24,644 bases of DNA from a virus, in the IMG/VR virus record IMGVR_UViG_3300033148_000736, positions 1 to 24,644 of that record. One strand, given 5' to 3'. The first letter of the stretch is position 1. Each line of letters starts with the position of its first letter. The notes beneath the pieces were generated by a model, which was given only the letters and a program-made list of their open reading frames with translations, was not told the origin of the DNA and did not search any database. A program made the position numbers and the translations under genes. Positions 1 through 8,359 of the stretch are shown one piece after another.

Positions 1-1
1 A

Positions 2-1951
2 ACAAGTATTGTAGCTGGTTCTAATATATCTATAAGTGGATCAACAGGTGCGGTTACTATATCTGCTGTAGGTGATGTAACAGGTATAGACGCTGGTGAT
101 GGTATTAGAATAGATGACGGATCTACGGCAACTCCAGAAGTAAACGTACAATATACAGGTACAAACAACGTTGTGGTTAAAGCCCCAGACGCTGAAGGAA
201 CTGCTATAAACACAGCTGATCTTATTATATATGGAGATTCTTCCGCTAGTGATGCTGTTAAAAGAGGTTTAGTTTCTGACTTACCATTTGCTCCATCAGG
301 AACAATATCTGGTGTAACGGCTGTTAACTTTAAAACAGACGGTACTGCTTTAAATGTAGTTTCAAACACAATCACAGGGTCTGGAACTATGACAGGTGTA
401 TGGCAAGGAACTTCTTCTGAATATGTGAATGGTGAAGGTGATAGAGTTACTTTCCCAGCAATACCTCAAGGTGACATAACTGAAGTAGTAGCTGGAGATT
501 ATTTAACTGGCGGTGGAACTTCTGGCTCAGTTGAGCTTGATGTTGAAGCAACAGTCGCGGCTACAGCAAATAAAATTGTAGCAAGAGACGGTTCTGGTTA
601 TGGTTATGTTGTAACACCTTCTTCTGGTGATAGTTCTACTAAAATAGCAACAACTGCCTTCGTGCAATCTTCATTAACTGGTTTATTAGAGTTTAAGGGT
701 GGTTTCAATGCTAGTACCGGTGCAATAGTCGGTGGTGGTAATTTAACATCAGGTGCCGGTAGAGTTGCAGTTGCAGTAGGTGATTACTACGTAGTAACAG
801 TTGCTGGTAATTTCTTTGGAAACGCCGCAACACCTTTAACGCCTGGTGATTCAGTTATAGTTCAAACAGCTGCAGCAGCGGGAGCTTCTGTTGAAGGCGA
901 CTTTATAGTTGTTCAATCCGATACAGATCTAGCAACATTAACAACAGTTGGTTTAGGTAATGTAAACGGAACATCTAACCAAATAGGTGTTACATACTCA
1001 GCAGGTACAGCTACACTAACAAACTTAGATAGAGGATCAAGTCAGAACATATTTAAAAACGTAGCAGCTGATTCAGGTACAGCGGTTGCAGATAATAACA
1101 ATGATACGCTAACTATAACAGGTGGCACAAACGTTACTACCTCTGTAACTGGAGATACTTTAACTATAACATCAACAGATACAAACACACAAAGAGCTGC
1201 AGGTACAGGTTTAAGCTTGTCAGGAAATACTATAAACGCAAACGTAGACGGAACACAAACTGTCGCAGCAAATAGCTCATCATCAAATACAAATAGAACA
1301 TATAAGATTCAAGTTGATTCAGGAGATAACTTAGTAGTTAACGTACCTTGGTCAGACAACAACTCAGGAGGTACAGTGACTAACGTTAGTGCTTCACATG
1401 AAGGGAATGCGTTTACTGTAAGCGTTGGTAGTTCAACCACAACGCCGGCTATTGATATAGATGTTGTTGGTTCTTCTAGCCAGTACATAAATGGTGAGGG
1501 TAATTTAGTTACTTTTCCAGCTATACCACAAGGTGATGTTACAGCTGTACAAGCTTCAACAACTAATGATGAAAAAGGTATTATAGTAACAAGTAGTACA
1601 GGTCCTATACCAAAAGTTGGTCTTGATATTAAAGGTACATCAAGTTCAACAATAGTAGCTGCTGATAAGTTAATATACTATAATGTTGACACAGATACAA
1701 ACAACACAACTACAATTGATGCTGTATCGAACTATGCTAGACAAGCTTCTGGTCACGCCGCTACACTAACCGCGTTTGGATCAGTTACACATAACTTAAA
1801 TTCTTACGATGTTTCAGTGCAGTTATTTGACAACACTACTAAAGAAACAGTTCATGCGTGTGTGGATAGAACAAGTGTAAATGCTGTTCTTATATCAGGA
1901 AACTCGTTCCCAGCAGGTGGAATAAGAGTTCTTGTTGAGAAAATTGGATAG
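2..1951 (+). CDS. Tail fibre protein, 5'-truncated by window edge
   Basis: The reading frame is open from base 2 to the TAG at 1949-1951, so 649 codons are visible and the true start lies outside the window. The GTG at 173 is an ordinary internal valine codon. The protein is rich in Gly, Thr, Ser and Asn with alternating beta-strand patterns, as in trimeric phage fibres. It contains a TKIATTAFV motif (about nt 640-665), a hallmark of phage fibre repeats, followed by a GLLEFKGGF segment and a GDYYVV...PLTPGDSV block of a kind seen in marine phage fibres. A segment of pattern Y-[VI]-NGEG-xx-VTFPAIPQGD-[IV]-T occurs twice (about 419-480 and 1482-1543), an internal duplication. The C-terminus is a compact beta region. 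No chaperone domain is present. It probably acts in host recognition at the outside of the virion. Assignment as a fibre is secure; the receptor is unknown. Confidence 0.85.
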   Translation, partial: TSIVAGSNISISGSTGAVTISAVGDVTGIDAGDGIRIDDGSTATPEVNVQYTGTNNVVVKAPDAEGTAINTADLIIYGDSSASDAVKRGLVSDLPFAPSGTISGVTAVNFKTDGTALNVVSNTITGSGTMTGVWQGTSSEYVNGEGDRVTFPAIPQGDITEVVAGDYLTGGGTSGSVELDVEATVAATANKIVARDGSGYGYVVTPSSGDSSTKIATTAFVQSSLTGLLEFKGGFNASTGAIVGGGNLTSGAGRVAVAVGDYYVVTVAGNFFGNAATPLTPGDSVIVQTAAAAGASVEGDFIVVQSDTDLATLTTVGLGNVNGTSNQIGVTYSAGTATLTNLDRGSSQNIFKNVAADSGTAVADNNNDTLTITGGTNVTTSVTGDTLTITSTDTNTQRAAGTGLSLSGNTINANVDGTQTVAANSSSSNTNRTYKIQVDSGDNLVVNVPWSDNNSGGTVTNVSASHEGNAFTVSVGSSTTTPAIDIDVVGSSSQYINGEGNLVTFPAIPQGDVTAVQASTTNDEKGIIVTSSTGPIPKVGLDIKGTSSSTIVAADKLIYYNVDTDTNNTTTIDAVSNYARQASGHAATLTAFGSVTHNLNSYDVSVQLFDNTTKETVHACVDRTSVNAVLISGNSFPAGGIRVLVEKIG

Positions 1952-1998
1952 TGCCATGTAAATCAAATTTAATTAAATTAATAATAAAACCAACGTAA

Positions 1999-2463
1999 AT
2001 GATACAATATTGTAATTATGACATAAAAGGTACTTTAGCTGTAACAGGAACTTCAGCTTTTACAGGTGCTGCAACTTTTGCAGGGAATGTAATGATTAAT
2101 GGTGACGGTCAGTTATTAAAATTCACCCCAACATCTTATGATGATGTAGAGTTAGGTGTTGATTCTAATGGCTTTGTAATTTACAATACAACAGATGCAA
2201 GGTATGATTTAAAAATATCTGGTACAGGTAACGCAACTTTTGGAGGGACAGTATACATACCATCAAAGTTGGAGCATACTGGGGATTCTAATACTTTTTT
2301 AAACTTTTCAGATGATACTATCACGCTTAGCGCTGGAGCAAATTCTACTGTTTTCTCTGGTAGTGGATTGGTAACTTTCCCCGGTGATATAACTGTTTCG
2401 GGCGGTGATATAACTTTACACGGGAGTAGATACCGTGTCTGCAGGTACAGACGCTACCAGTAA
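1999..2463 (+). CDS. Tail fibre gene, N-terminal fragment before frame change
   Basis: This is the first of three consecutive frames that together look like one fibre gene. It starts at ATG 1999, 47 bases after the previous fibre gene, behind an AT-rich leader without Shine-Dalgarno. The product has short beta repeats (TLAVTGTSAFTGAATFAGN type) typical of phage fibres. The last 13 codons, from about 2425 onward, lose fibre character and become Arg/Tyr-rich. At the same place the next frame reads GVDTVSAGTDATSKTYVD, which matches the downstream repeat GIDTVSASTDAANKAYVD. Removing one G from the GGG at 2422-2424 joins the two frames smoothly. I therefore read this as the N-terminal piece of a larger gene, broken by a one-base insertion or an assembly error. 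Confidence 0.7.
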   Translation: MIQYCNYDIKGTLAVTGTSAFTGAATFAGNVMINGDGQLLKFTPTSYDDVELGVDSNGFVIYNTTDARYDLKISGTGNATFGGTVYIPSKLEHTGDSNTFLNFSDDTITLSAGANSTVFSGSGLVTFPGDITVSGGDITLHGSRYRVCRYRRYQ

Positions 2464-4132
2464 AACATACGTTGATAACGCTATCACTACAGCAACTGGA
2501 GCTTACTTACCACTAGCTGGTGGAACTATGTCAGGTAATATTGGAATGGGCAATAACAATATTACTGGTGTAAATGAGATAAAGGCTAATGGAGATATTA
2601 AACTTAATACTTCAACTGGTGAACACGCTTTATATGGAGCTGCAAATGCTCAAACAATGCTGTATCATAATGGTATAAAAAAGTTTGAAACTGCAAGCAA
2701 TGGTGTTAGTATTATAGGTAATATTGATTTAACTCCAGGTAGTTCTGATATTTCTATAATAGATAATAGCGGTGCTGCTTTAGAAGTAAAGCAAGGTTCT
2801 GATTTATATATGAGATTTATCACCACTAATGGAGGTGAGCATATAGAGGTTAATAAAAATATGGAAATCCAAGGGTTGACAGCAACTGCAGCTACTTTCT
2901 CAAGTACTGTAACTGTCAGCAATGGTCAAATAGTTTTAAATGGTACTGGTAGAATACAAGGAATTGACACAGTGTCTGCAAGCACTGACGCTGCAAACAA
3001 GGCTTATGTAGATGCAAGTATACCAAGTATACCAACTGTAAACAACGCAACTATAACTATAGAGGCAGGTACAAACTTAACAACTGGTGGTAGTTTTACA
3101 ACTAACCAAAGTAGTGACGAGACAATTACTATCGACATGGCAACTGGTGGTATAGGAAATGGAACTTACGGTTCTACATCTAACAGTACTAAGATAGATA
3201 ACATAACAGTTGATGCGTACGGAAGAGTAACAGCAGTAACAACAGGACCAACTGGTAAAGTAGTTACTGTTGGAACTGGAAATAGTAACACATTAACTTC
3301 AAGCGGAACAACAGCAATAACATTAACACCAATAACGGGTACAGTATCTTCTTCTTCTTCTAACTTAGCAACAGGAGCACAAATACAAACAGCTATTGAT
3401 TCAGCTGTAACAGGAGTATTAAAATATCAAGGTACTTGGAACGCATCTTCAAACTCACCAACATTAACAAGTGGATCTGGAACACCAGGTTATTACTATA
3501 TTGTATCAACCGCGGGTTCAACGAATTTAGACGGTATCACAGATTGGGCTGTAGGAGATTGGGCTGTATTCTCTGATCAAGCAACAGATGCTTGGCAAAA
3601 AGTAGATAATACACAAGTTGGTAATGTAACAGGTTCTGGTAGTAATACTAGACTTGCAGTATGGAACAGTGACTCCAATATAACAAGTGACAGTGGTCTG
3701 ACATTTAATACATCATCAAATGCTTTAGCTGTTGGTGGTGCAGTTACTGTTGGTGGTGCAGTTACTTGGAGTGGTGGTAGTTCTGGAGAGTCTAATTTAG
3801 CTTATGATAGAAGTATTGTTTCATTTGGTGATACAGGTACGTCTACCGTGACGTTAACAATAGGTAGACAAGATGGTAATAGTTTAAGTACATCATTTAA
3901 CGTACCACAAGGTACTGTAACTTCAATTGCTACTCCAGTTGATGGTGGTTTGACTGGTGGTACTATTACTTCAAGTGGTAATTTAAGACTTAAAAACTAT
4001 AGTGCATTATCTGCTAATAAAGTAATGCAATGGGATAACACCAATAATCAATTAACAAATGCTCCTATTACTATTAGTGGTAATAATGCTACATTGATGC
4101 AGCAAACAAGCTGTACGTTGATAATGCAATAG
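2435..4132 (+). CDS. Tail fibre gene, central fragment in second frame
   Basis: This is the central 565 codons of the second fibre gene. The GTG at 2435 is probably an internal valine, because fibre-like coding continues back to about 2423. It contains two copies of the repeat DTVSA-x-TDA-xx-K-x-YVD (starting about 2429 and 2966) and a block GVLKYQGTWNAS...VGDWAVFSD...WQKVDNT that is widespread in marine phage fibres. There is also an exact 18-bp tandem duplication at 3731-3766, encoding VGGAVT twice. The final codons (from about 4094) lose fibre sense, while the other frame reads DAANKLYVDNAIAGVPQGD, a third copy of the repeat. A one-base deletion near 4094-4095, or a frameshift there, would explain the break. 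It is not likely to be translated as a separate protein. Confidence 0.65.
   Translation: MSAGTDATSKTYVDNAITTATGAYLPLAGGTMSGNIGMGNNNITGVNEIKANGDIKLNTSTGEHALYGAANAQTMLYHNGIKKFETASNGVSIIGNIDLTPGSSDISIIDNSGAALEVKQGSDLYMRFITTNGGEHIEVNKNMEIQGLTATAATFSSTVTVSNGQIVLNGTGRIQGIDTVSASTDAANKAYVDASIPSIPTVNNATITIEAGTNLTTGGSFTTNQSSDETITIDMATGGIGNGTYGSTSNSTKIDNITVDAYGRVTAVTTGPTGKVVTVGTGNSNTLTSSGTTAITLTPITGTVSSSSSNLATGAQIQTAIDSAVTGVLKYQGTWNASSNSPTLTSGSGTPGYYYIVSTAGSTNLDGITDWAVGDWAVFSDQATDAWQKVDNTQVGNVTGSGSNTRLAVWNSDSNITSDSGLTFNTSSNALAVGGAVTVGGAVTWSGGSSGESNLAYDRSIVSFGDTGTSTVTLTIGRQDGNSLSTSFNVPQGTVTSIATPVDGGLTGGTITSSGNLRLKNYSALSANKVMQWDNTNNQLTNAPITISGNNATLMQQTSCTLIMQ
3731..3766 (+). repeat. Exact 18-bp tandem repeat, two copies, inside fibre gene
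   Basis: The unit gttggtggtgcagttact occurs twice head to tail, at 3731-3748 and 3749-3766, and adds an in-frame six-residue VGGAVT repeat. It is a multiple of three, so copy-number change would lengthen or shorten the fibre without breaking the frame. Confidence 0.9.
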
Positions 4133-4179
4133 CAGGTGTACCGCAAGGTGATATCACTACTATCTACACTGGGACTGGT

Positions 4180-6354
4180 ATGACAGGTACAAATCTATCT
4201 GGTCCTATACCTACTTTAAATGTTAATGGAGGTGATGGTATAACTGCAAATGCAGACGATATTGAAGTAACGCCTGCTCAAACAACTATATCAAGTATAT
4301 ACTATGATGGTTTAGACATTGGTGGGGTTTCTGGTGTAAACGAGATCGAATTTGGAGCAGGTAAAATAGCATTCAAAGCAAATAGTACTTCTATAGGAAA
4401 TATGTATAGTGGTGGTTTTAGACCTAGCCAGAATAATACATTTGCACTTGGTCAGAATACCTCTAAATGGTCATCGGTATATGCAACAACATTTTTAGGT
4501 GACTTAAATGGTACAATAAACACTTCTACTACAGGAGTAACACAATCACAAGGCAATAATAGCACGAAAATAGCTACAACCGCTTATGTAGATAGTTACG
4601 AGAGTGGAGTGCAAACTATCAATGAAGGAGACGGTATAAAAAAATCAGGTACAGCTTCAAGTGTTACTATTTCTGCAAATTACGATTCTGGTGATTCAGA
4701 TAATTTAATACATGCTGCCACATCTGTTACTTCTATTAATGGAGCAACAAGCGGTTATGCTGCTTATGTACTAACTGCGGAGAGCAATCCTGGACTTTCG
4801 TCTGGCCCAGTTAATAAAATACGAGTAAGCGATATACACTTAGATGATTTTGGAGCTGCAGAGGCAAATATAAATTTAAACTCAAATAAAATAACGAATT
4901 TATCTACGCCTACTGCATCAACTGATGCTGCTACTAAAGCGTATGTAGATGCAAACGCAGGCACAGGAACTGTAACAGGTACTGGAGTTTCTAATCGCAT
5001 AGCTTTTTGGACTAATACTTCTAGCATAGCATCTGACTCAGATTTAACATACAATCTCAGTCTTAACAGATTATTATCTGGTAATTATTTAATACCAAAT
5101 AACGGTGATTATCTAGGAACAGATACAAGTAGTAATATAAGAACATTGCTTACGTTGGATTCATCTAATAATGTTGAAATTTCAAATGCAGCTTTATCAG
5201 CGAGTTCTGATACTAATATATATTTTGGAGATAATTTTAGGGTAAAAGATGGAGGTTCTACTAGATTTTCAATACAATCAAATGGTACTATTTCTGGAAA
5301 TGGAAACACGTTTAATAGTGGGCCAATAAATTTAGAAGAAGACAATAAAATTATATTTGATGATGATGGTGATCAATGGAACTACGTCCAAGCTACAGCT
5401 GGTGAAATGGAAATGGGTGTTGGCCAAACATTAACATTAAAGAACGTTGAAGAAGCTCGTTATGGACAAATAGCAGTTGATGCCGTAAAAACCGTAGTAA
5501 GTGATTATATTACTAATACTACCGCTACATACATACCTGTTTACACAGACTCATCGAGTTCTACGACTCCAAGAATACAAAGACAGCAAACGCCTGCTAA
5601 GTTTATTGAGAATAATGGAATAGTCAAAGGTGCGCCAGCGACAAGTGGTAGAGTAGCTGTTTGGACTGGTAGTGGAACCACAAACACAGTAGGTTCTGAT
5701 ACTTTATATTGGAACTCAACTAATAATGTTTTAGGTGTAAACTACAGTGGATCTACATTCAATAATGGAGCAGTGCAAATACAAGGGCCTACTCAAAATA
5801 CAGGTGGAATAGGTCTTCAAATATACAACTCTACATCAGGTACTCCTTATGGCGCGCATGGTATTTTTGTTAACGGGCCAAGGTACGGTAATGCTGGTAT
5901 ATCTGTTAAAAACCCTAATGCTGGATCTACCTTTATGAGATTTTATAGTAGCTCTGGATCGTCTGTAGGTACTATTAGTCAAAGTGGAAGTTCGTCTACT
6001 AGTTATAATACTTCATCTGATTATAGATTAAAAGAAAACATAGAGCCAATGTCAGGTTCTATAGAAAGAATAAAAGCTCTAAAACCTTGCAGGTTTAATT
6101 TTATTGAAGAAGAAATAAAGGATAAAAAAGGAGTTAAAAGAAAAGTAGATGGTTTTTTAGCCCACGAAGCTTCAGGTGTTGTTCCAGAAGCCGTTACAGG
6201 TCAAAAAGATGAATTAGATTACAAGGGAGATCCTGAATATCAATCAATTGATCAATCAAAATTAGTGCCTTTATTAACAAGCGCTTTGCAAGAAGCTTTA
6301 GCTAAAATTGAGTCATTAGAAACCAGACTTGACACCTTAGAACAAAAAAAGTAA
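4180..6354 (+). CDS. Tail fibre gene, C-terminal fragment with S74 intramolecular chaperone
   Basis: This is the C-terminal part of the second fibre gene. Fibre-like coding in this frame begins at about 4096, before the first ATG at 4180; an upstream in-frame stop lies at 4084-4086. It carries NSTKIATTAYVD and TASTDAATKAYVDA repeats (about 4558 and 4912). From about 6013 the sequence SSDYRLKENI opens a C-terminal domain of roughly 113 residues that matches the Peptidase_S74 / intramolecular chaperone auto-processing family. Ser (6016-6018) is followed five residues later by Lys, as in the Ser-Lys dyad of K1F endosialidase, and GFLAHEASGVVPEAV fits the conserved GFxAxE...PE region. The end is a coiled coil (ALAKIESLETRLDTLEQ). 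In known members this domain drives trimerization, then cleaves itself off. The S74 call is secure. Confidence 0.85.
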   Translation: MTGTNLSGPIPTLNVNGGDGITANADDIEVTPAQTTISSIYYDGLDIGGVSGVNEIEFGAGKIAFKANSTSIGNMYSGGFRPSQNNTFALGQNTSKWSSVYATTFLGDLNGTINTSTTGVTQSQGNNSTKIATTAYVDSYESGVQTINEGDGIKKSGTASSVTISANYDSGDSDNLIHAATSVTSINGATSGYAAYVLTAESNPGLSSGPVNKIRVSDIHLDDFGAAEANINLNSNKITNLSTPTASTDAATKAYVDANAGTGTVTGTGVSNRIAFWTNTSSIASDSDLTYNLSLNRLLSGNYLIPNNGDYLGTDTSSNIRTLLTLDSSNNVEISNAALSASSDTNIYFGDNFRVKDGGSTRFSIQSNGTISGNGNTFNSGPINLEEDNKIIFDDDGDQWNYVQATAGEMEMGVGQTLTLKNVEEARYGQIAVDAVKTVVSDYITNTTATYIPVYTDSSSSTTPRIQRQQTPAKFIENNGIVKGAPATSGRVAVWTGSGTTNTVGSDTLYWNSTNNVLGVNYSGSTFNNGAVQIQGPTQNTGGIGLQIYNSTSGTPYGAHGIFVNGPRYGNAGISVKNPNAGSTFMRFYSSSGSSVGTISQSGSSSTSYNTSSDYRLKENIEPMSGSIERIKALKPCRFNFIEEEIKDKKGVKRKVDGFLAHEASGVVPEAVTGQKDELDYKGDPEYQSIDQSKLVPLLTSALQEALAKIESLETRLDTLEQKK

Positions 6355-6391
6355 AAAATAGTAAAAACTTGTAATAATATATTTATACCCT

Positions 6392-6404
6392 GCTCGGGAA
6401 GAGC
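6392..6404 (+). terminator. Weak hairpin after the fibre gene
   Basis: In the 81-base gap after the S74 fibre gene, gctc (6392-6395) can pair with gagc (6401-6404) around a five-base loop. It is the only GC-rich spot in the gap and sits where a transcript end would be useful, but four base pairs and no following T run make a terminator uncertain. The rest of the gap is AT-rich with no clear promoter. Confidence 0.2.
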
Positions 6405-6435
6405 GATAACCAATGTCAATTTAAAACCAAAACCA

Positions 6436-6759
6436 ATGACACTATTTTATTCGACTAACACGTGGAGTAGTCAACCACAATCACAACCAACACAACAAAC
6501 CTTAGACCTTTGGAAGCATGTTGCCAAAAAATCTAATTGGAGAATTGTGCAATTACCAAACGGTTTTTATCAAACCGAATACAAAGATCCAGACTGCGAG
6601 TGTAATCCAGAAAAGGATATCTGCTGCGAAAAATGGATAGACGTAACGAGACGCGAAACAATTGAAGGAGCTGAACAAGCTATAGACGCTTCAATTAACC
6701 ACTATGAGAAAAAACTTTCTTATATTCGCGGACCACAAGTCGTTAAGACCTTTAAGTAA
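6436..6759 (+). CDS. Small conserved-looking phage protein with Cys cluster
   Basis: A 107-residue soluble protein of unknown function. It starts at ATG 6436 after an A/C-rich leader without Shine-Dalgarno and ends 28 bases before the chaperonin gene, suggesting shared transcription. The centre (LPNGFYQTEYKD) is followed by four cysteines in a C-x-C-x6-C-C arrangement (C54, C56, C63, C64), which could bind a metal. The C-terminal half (TIEGAEQAIDASINHYEKKL) is predicted helix. The N-terminal 22 residues are Ser/Gln/Thr-rich and probably disordered. I have seen similar small proteins only as hypotheticals in phage genomes. No signal peptide or membrane segment is visible. Confidence 0.75.
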   Translation: MTLFYSTNTWSSQPQSQPTQQTLDLWKHVAKKSNWRIVQLPNGFYQTEYKDPDCECNPEKDICCEKWIDVTRRETIEGAEQAIDASINHYEKKLSYIRGPQVVKTFK

Positions 6760-6787
6760 AATAAATAAAATTTAATCTAATCAAATT

Positions 6788-8359
6788 ATGGACGGAATCG
6801 TCAAAAACCTTAGTTTTGGAAAACAAGCTAAAAACAAGGTATTTAAAGGAATAGAACAACTCACAAAAGCTGTTAGCTCCACGTTAGGGGCTAGCGGCAA
6901 ATGTGTTATCATGGAGGACAACTCTGGTAACCCTATAATAACTAAAGATGGTGTAACTGTTGCTAATTCAGTTATATTAAGAGATCCTGTTGAAAACATG
7001 GGTGCTACGCTTTTAAAAGAAGCAGCACGTAAAACAGTTAAAGAAGCTGGAGACGGAACAACTACAGCTACAGTTTTAGCTCACTCTATAATGAAAACAG
7101 CTTATTTAGAATTAGGTTCTGATAAAAGCTTTAGAGAAATGAAAGATGGTATATCATCTGGAGTTGAGAAAGTTGTAGACTATTTAAAGTCTATTTCTAT
7201 AGCTGTTAAAGGTGATATGATAGACGATATAGCTACTATATCAACAAACAACGATAAAGAGTTGGGTAAACTAATAGCTGATGCTTTTAGAGCTGTAGGC
7301 GAAACAGGTGTGGTCACAATGGAGCCGTCAGACGGTGGTGTGACTAAGGTTGAAATAGTAGAAGGTGTAGAATATAATAAAGGATTTTCACACGCTGAGT
7401 TTATAACAAATAAAGAGAAAAACGTTTCTGAATTAGAAAACGCTTTAGTTCTTTTAATGGATTCAAAAGTAGATTCAATAAGGCAAATACAACCAGTATT
7501 GGAATATGTTATAAAAAACAATAGATCATTACTAATTATTGGCGAAATAGAAGCAGGAGTGCTATCAGCTTTAGTGATGAACAAAAAGAAAGGTAATATT
7601 AAAATAAATGTTATTGAGCCTCCAGCTTTTGGATTAAGAAGAAAAGAAATATTTGGAGATTTATCTTTACTTACAGGGGCTACTGTCATAAATGAAGATT
7701 TAGGAGATGACTTAAGCTCTATACAGGTTGATTATTTAGGTGTTTGCGAAAAATCAACATCTACGCAAGATCAAACGATAATACAAGTAAATGATGTTTC
7801 TGAAGAAGTTGAAGACATTATAGCAACTATAAAAGAAGATTTAAAAAAGAAAAACAAACCTCATATTCAAGTTGGGTTAGAATTAAGATTAGCTAGACTA
7901 AGCGCAAAAGTAGCTGTAGTTAAAATAGGCGCTAATTCTGACATTGAATTAAAAGAAAAAAGCGATAGAGTTGAAGACGCTATTTGTGCTACAAAAGCTG
8001 CCATTAAAGAAGGTATTGTACCAGGAGGAGGTATTGCTTTGTTAAACGCTTCTAATGTTTTAAAACCAAAAAGTATTGGCGAAGAAATATTACTTAAAGC
8101 AATAACAGCGCCTTTCTCAACACTACTAGCAAATGCTGGTGTGGTTTTAACATCTGAACAAAAAAAGCAATTAGAATCTTCTAAAGGCAAAGGGCTAGAT
8201 GTAGTTACAGGAAAAATGGTTAATATGGTTAAGTTTGGTATTATAGATCCTTTATTGGTTACTAAAAGTGCCTTAATTAATGCAGCTTCCGTAGCATCAA
8301 CAATACTATCTACCGATTGTGTAATCAATAACATGAGAATAGATGAAGGCAGTAGGTAG
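6788..8359 (+). CDS. groEL: Phage-encoded chaperonin, GroEL/Cpn60 family
   Basis: A 523-residue group I chaperonin, predicted to form a ring ATPase that encloses and folds proteins. Visible ATP-site motifs are TLGASG (32-37, normally TLGPKG), ITKDGV (51-56; D54 corresponds to E. coli D52), GDGTTTATVLA (88-98; D89 corresponds to D87), PGGG (412-415) and RVEDA (394-398; D397 corresponds to D398). All three catalytic aspartates are therefore kept. The full equatorial-intermediate-apical-intermediate-equatorial order is present, with only a slightly short length (E. coli has 548). The C-terminus ends in NMRIDEGSR and lacks the GGM tail. In the apical groove, by my manual alignment, E. coli Y203 is Glu (E204) and L234 is Gln (Q235). 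The start ATG follows an AT-rich leader. The gene overlaps the GroES-like gene by 17 bases. Likely clients are fibre, capsid or TerL proteins (inference). Confidence 0.95.
   Translation: MDGIVKNLSFGKQAKNKVFKGIEQLTKAVSSTLGASGKCVIMEDNSGNPIITKDGVTVANSVILRDPVENMGATLLKEAARKTVKEAGDGTTTATVLAHSIMKTAYLELGSDKSFREMKDGISSGVEKVVDYLKSISIAVKGDMIDDIATISTNNDKELGKLIADAFRAVGETGVVTMEPSDGGVTKVEIVEGVEYNKGFSHAEFITNKEKNVSELENALVLLMDSKVDSIRQIQPVLEYVIKNNRSLLIIGEIEAGVLSALVMNKKKGNIKINVIEPPAFGLRRKEIFGDLSLLTGATVINEDLGDDLSSIQVDYLGVCEKSTSTQDQTIIQVNDVSEEVEDIIATIKEDLKKKNKPHIQVGLELRLARLSAKVAVVKIGANSDIELKEKSDRVEDAICATKAAIKEGIVPGGGIALLNASNVLKPKSIGEEILLKAITAPFSTLLANAGVVLTSEQKKQLESSKGKGLDVVTGKMVNMVKFGIIDPLLVTKSALINAASVASTILSTDCVINNMRIDEGSR

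Larger units (their letters stand above)
1999..6354 (+). other. Composite: probable single ~1450-codon fibre gene broken by +1 and -1 frame changes
   Basis: The three frames above abut with complementary shifts: one extra base at GGG 2422-2424 and one missing base around 4094-4095. The two cancel, so the reading frame at the end equals that at the start. Both breaks fall just before a copy of the same repeat (TDA-xx-K-x-YVD). The composite has one N-terminus, one run of repeats and one C-terminal S74 domain, the usual design of a long fibre. Possible causes are consensus errors, imprecise recombination between repeats, real inactivation, or programmed frameshifting. I see no slippery heptamer with a downstream structure at either place, so programmed shifting is the least supported. 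Confidence 0.65.

Noticed and set aside
1966-1979. 14-base palindrome aatttaattaaatt between the fibre genes
   Set aside because: Pure A/T in an AT-rich gap; likely chance, with no further support as an operator or terminator.
2410-4100. Programmed ribosomal frameshifting in the fibre gene
   Set aside because: No slippery heptamer or evident downstream structure at either break; opposite-direction shifts in one gene would be unusual. Kept only as a remote alternative.
7180-8334. Long minus-strand open frames opposite groEL (7180-7689, 7867-8334)
   Set aside because: Codon-structure shadows of groEL; low-complexity Ser/Ile/Leu products without recognisable domains, and every credible gene here is on the + strand.
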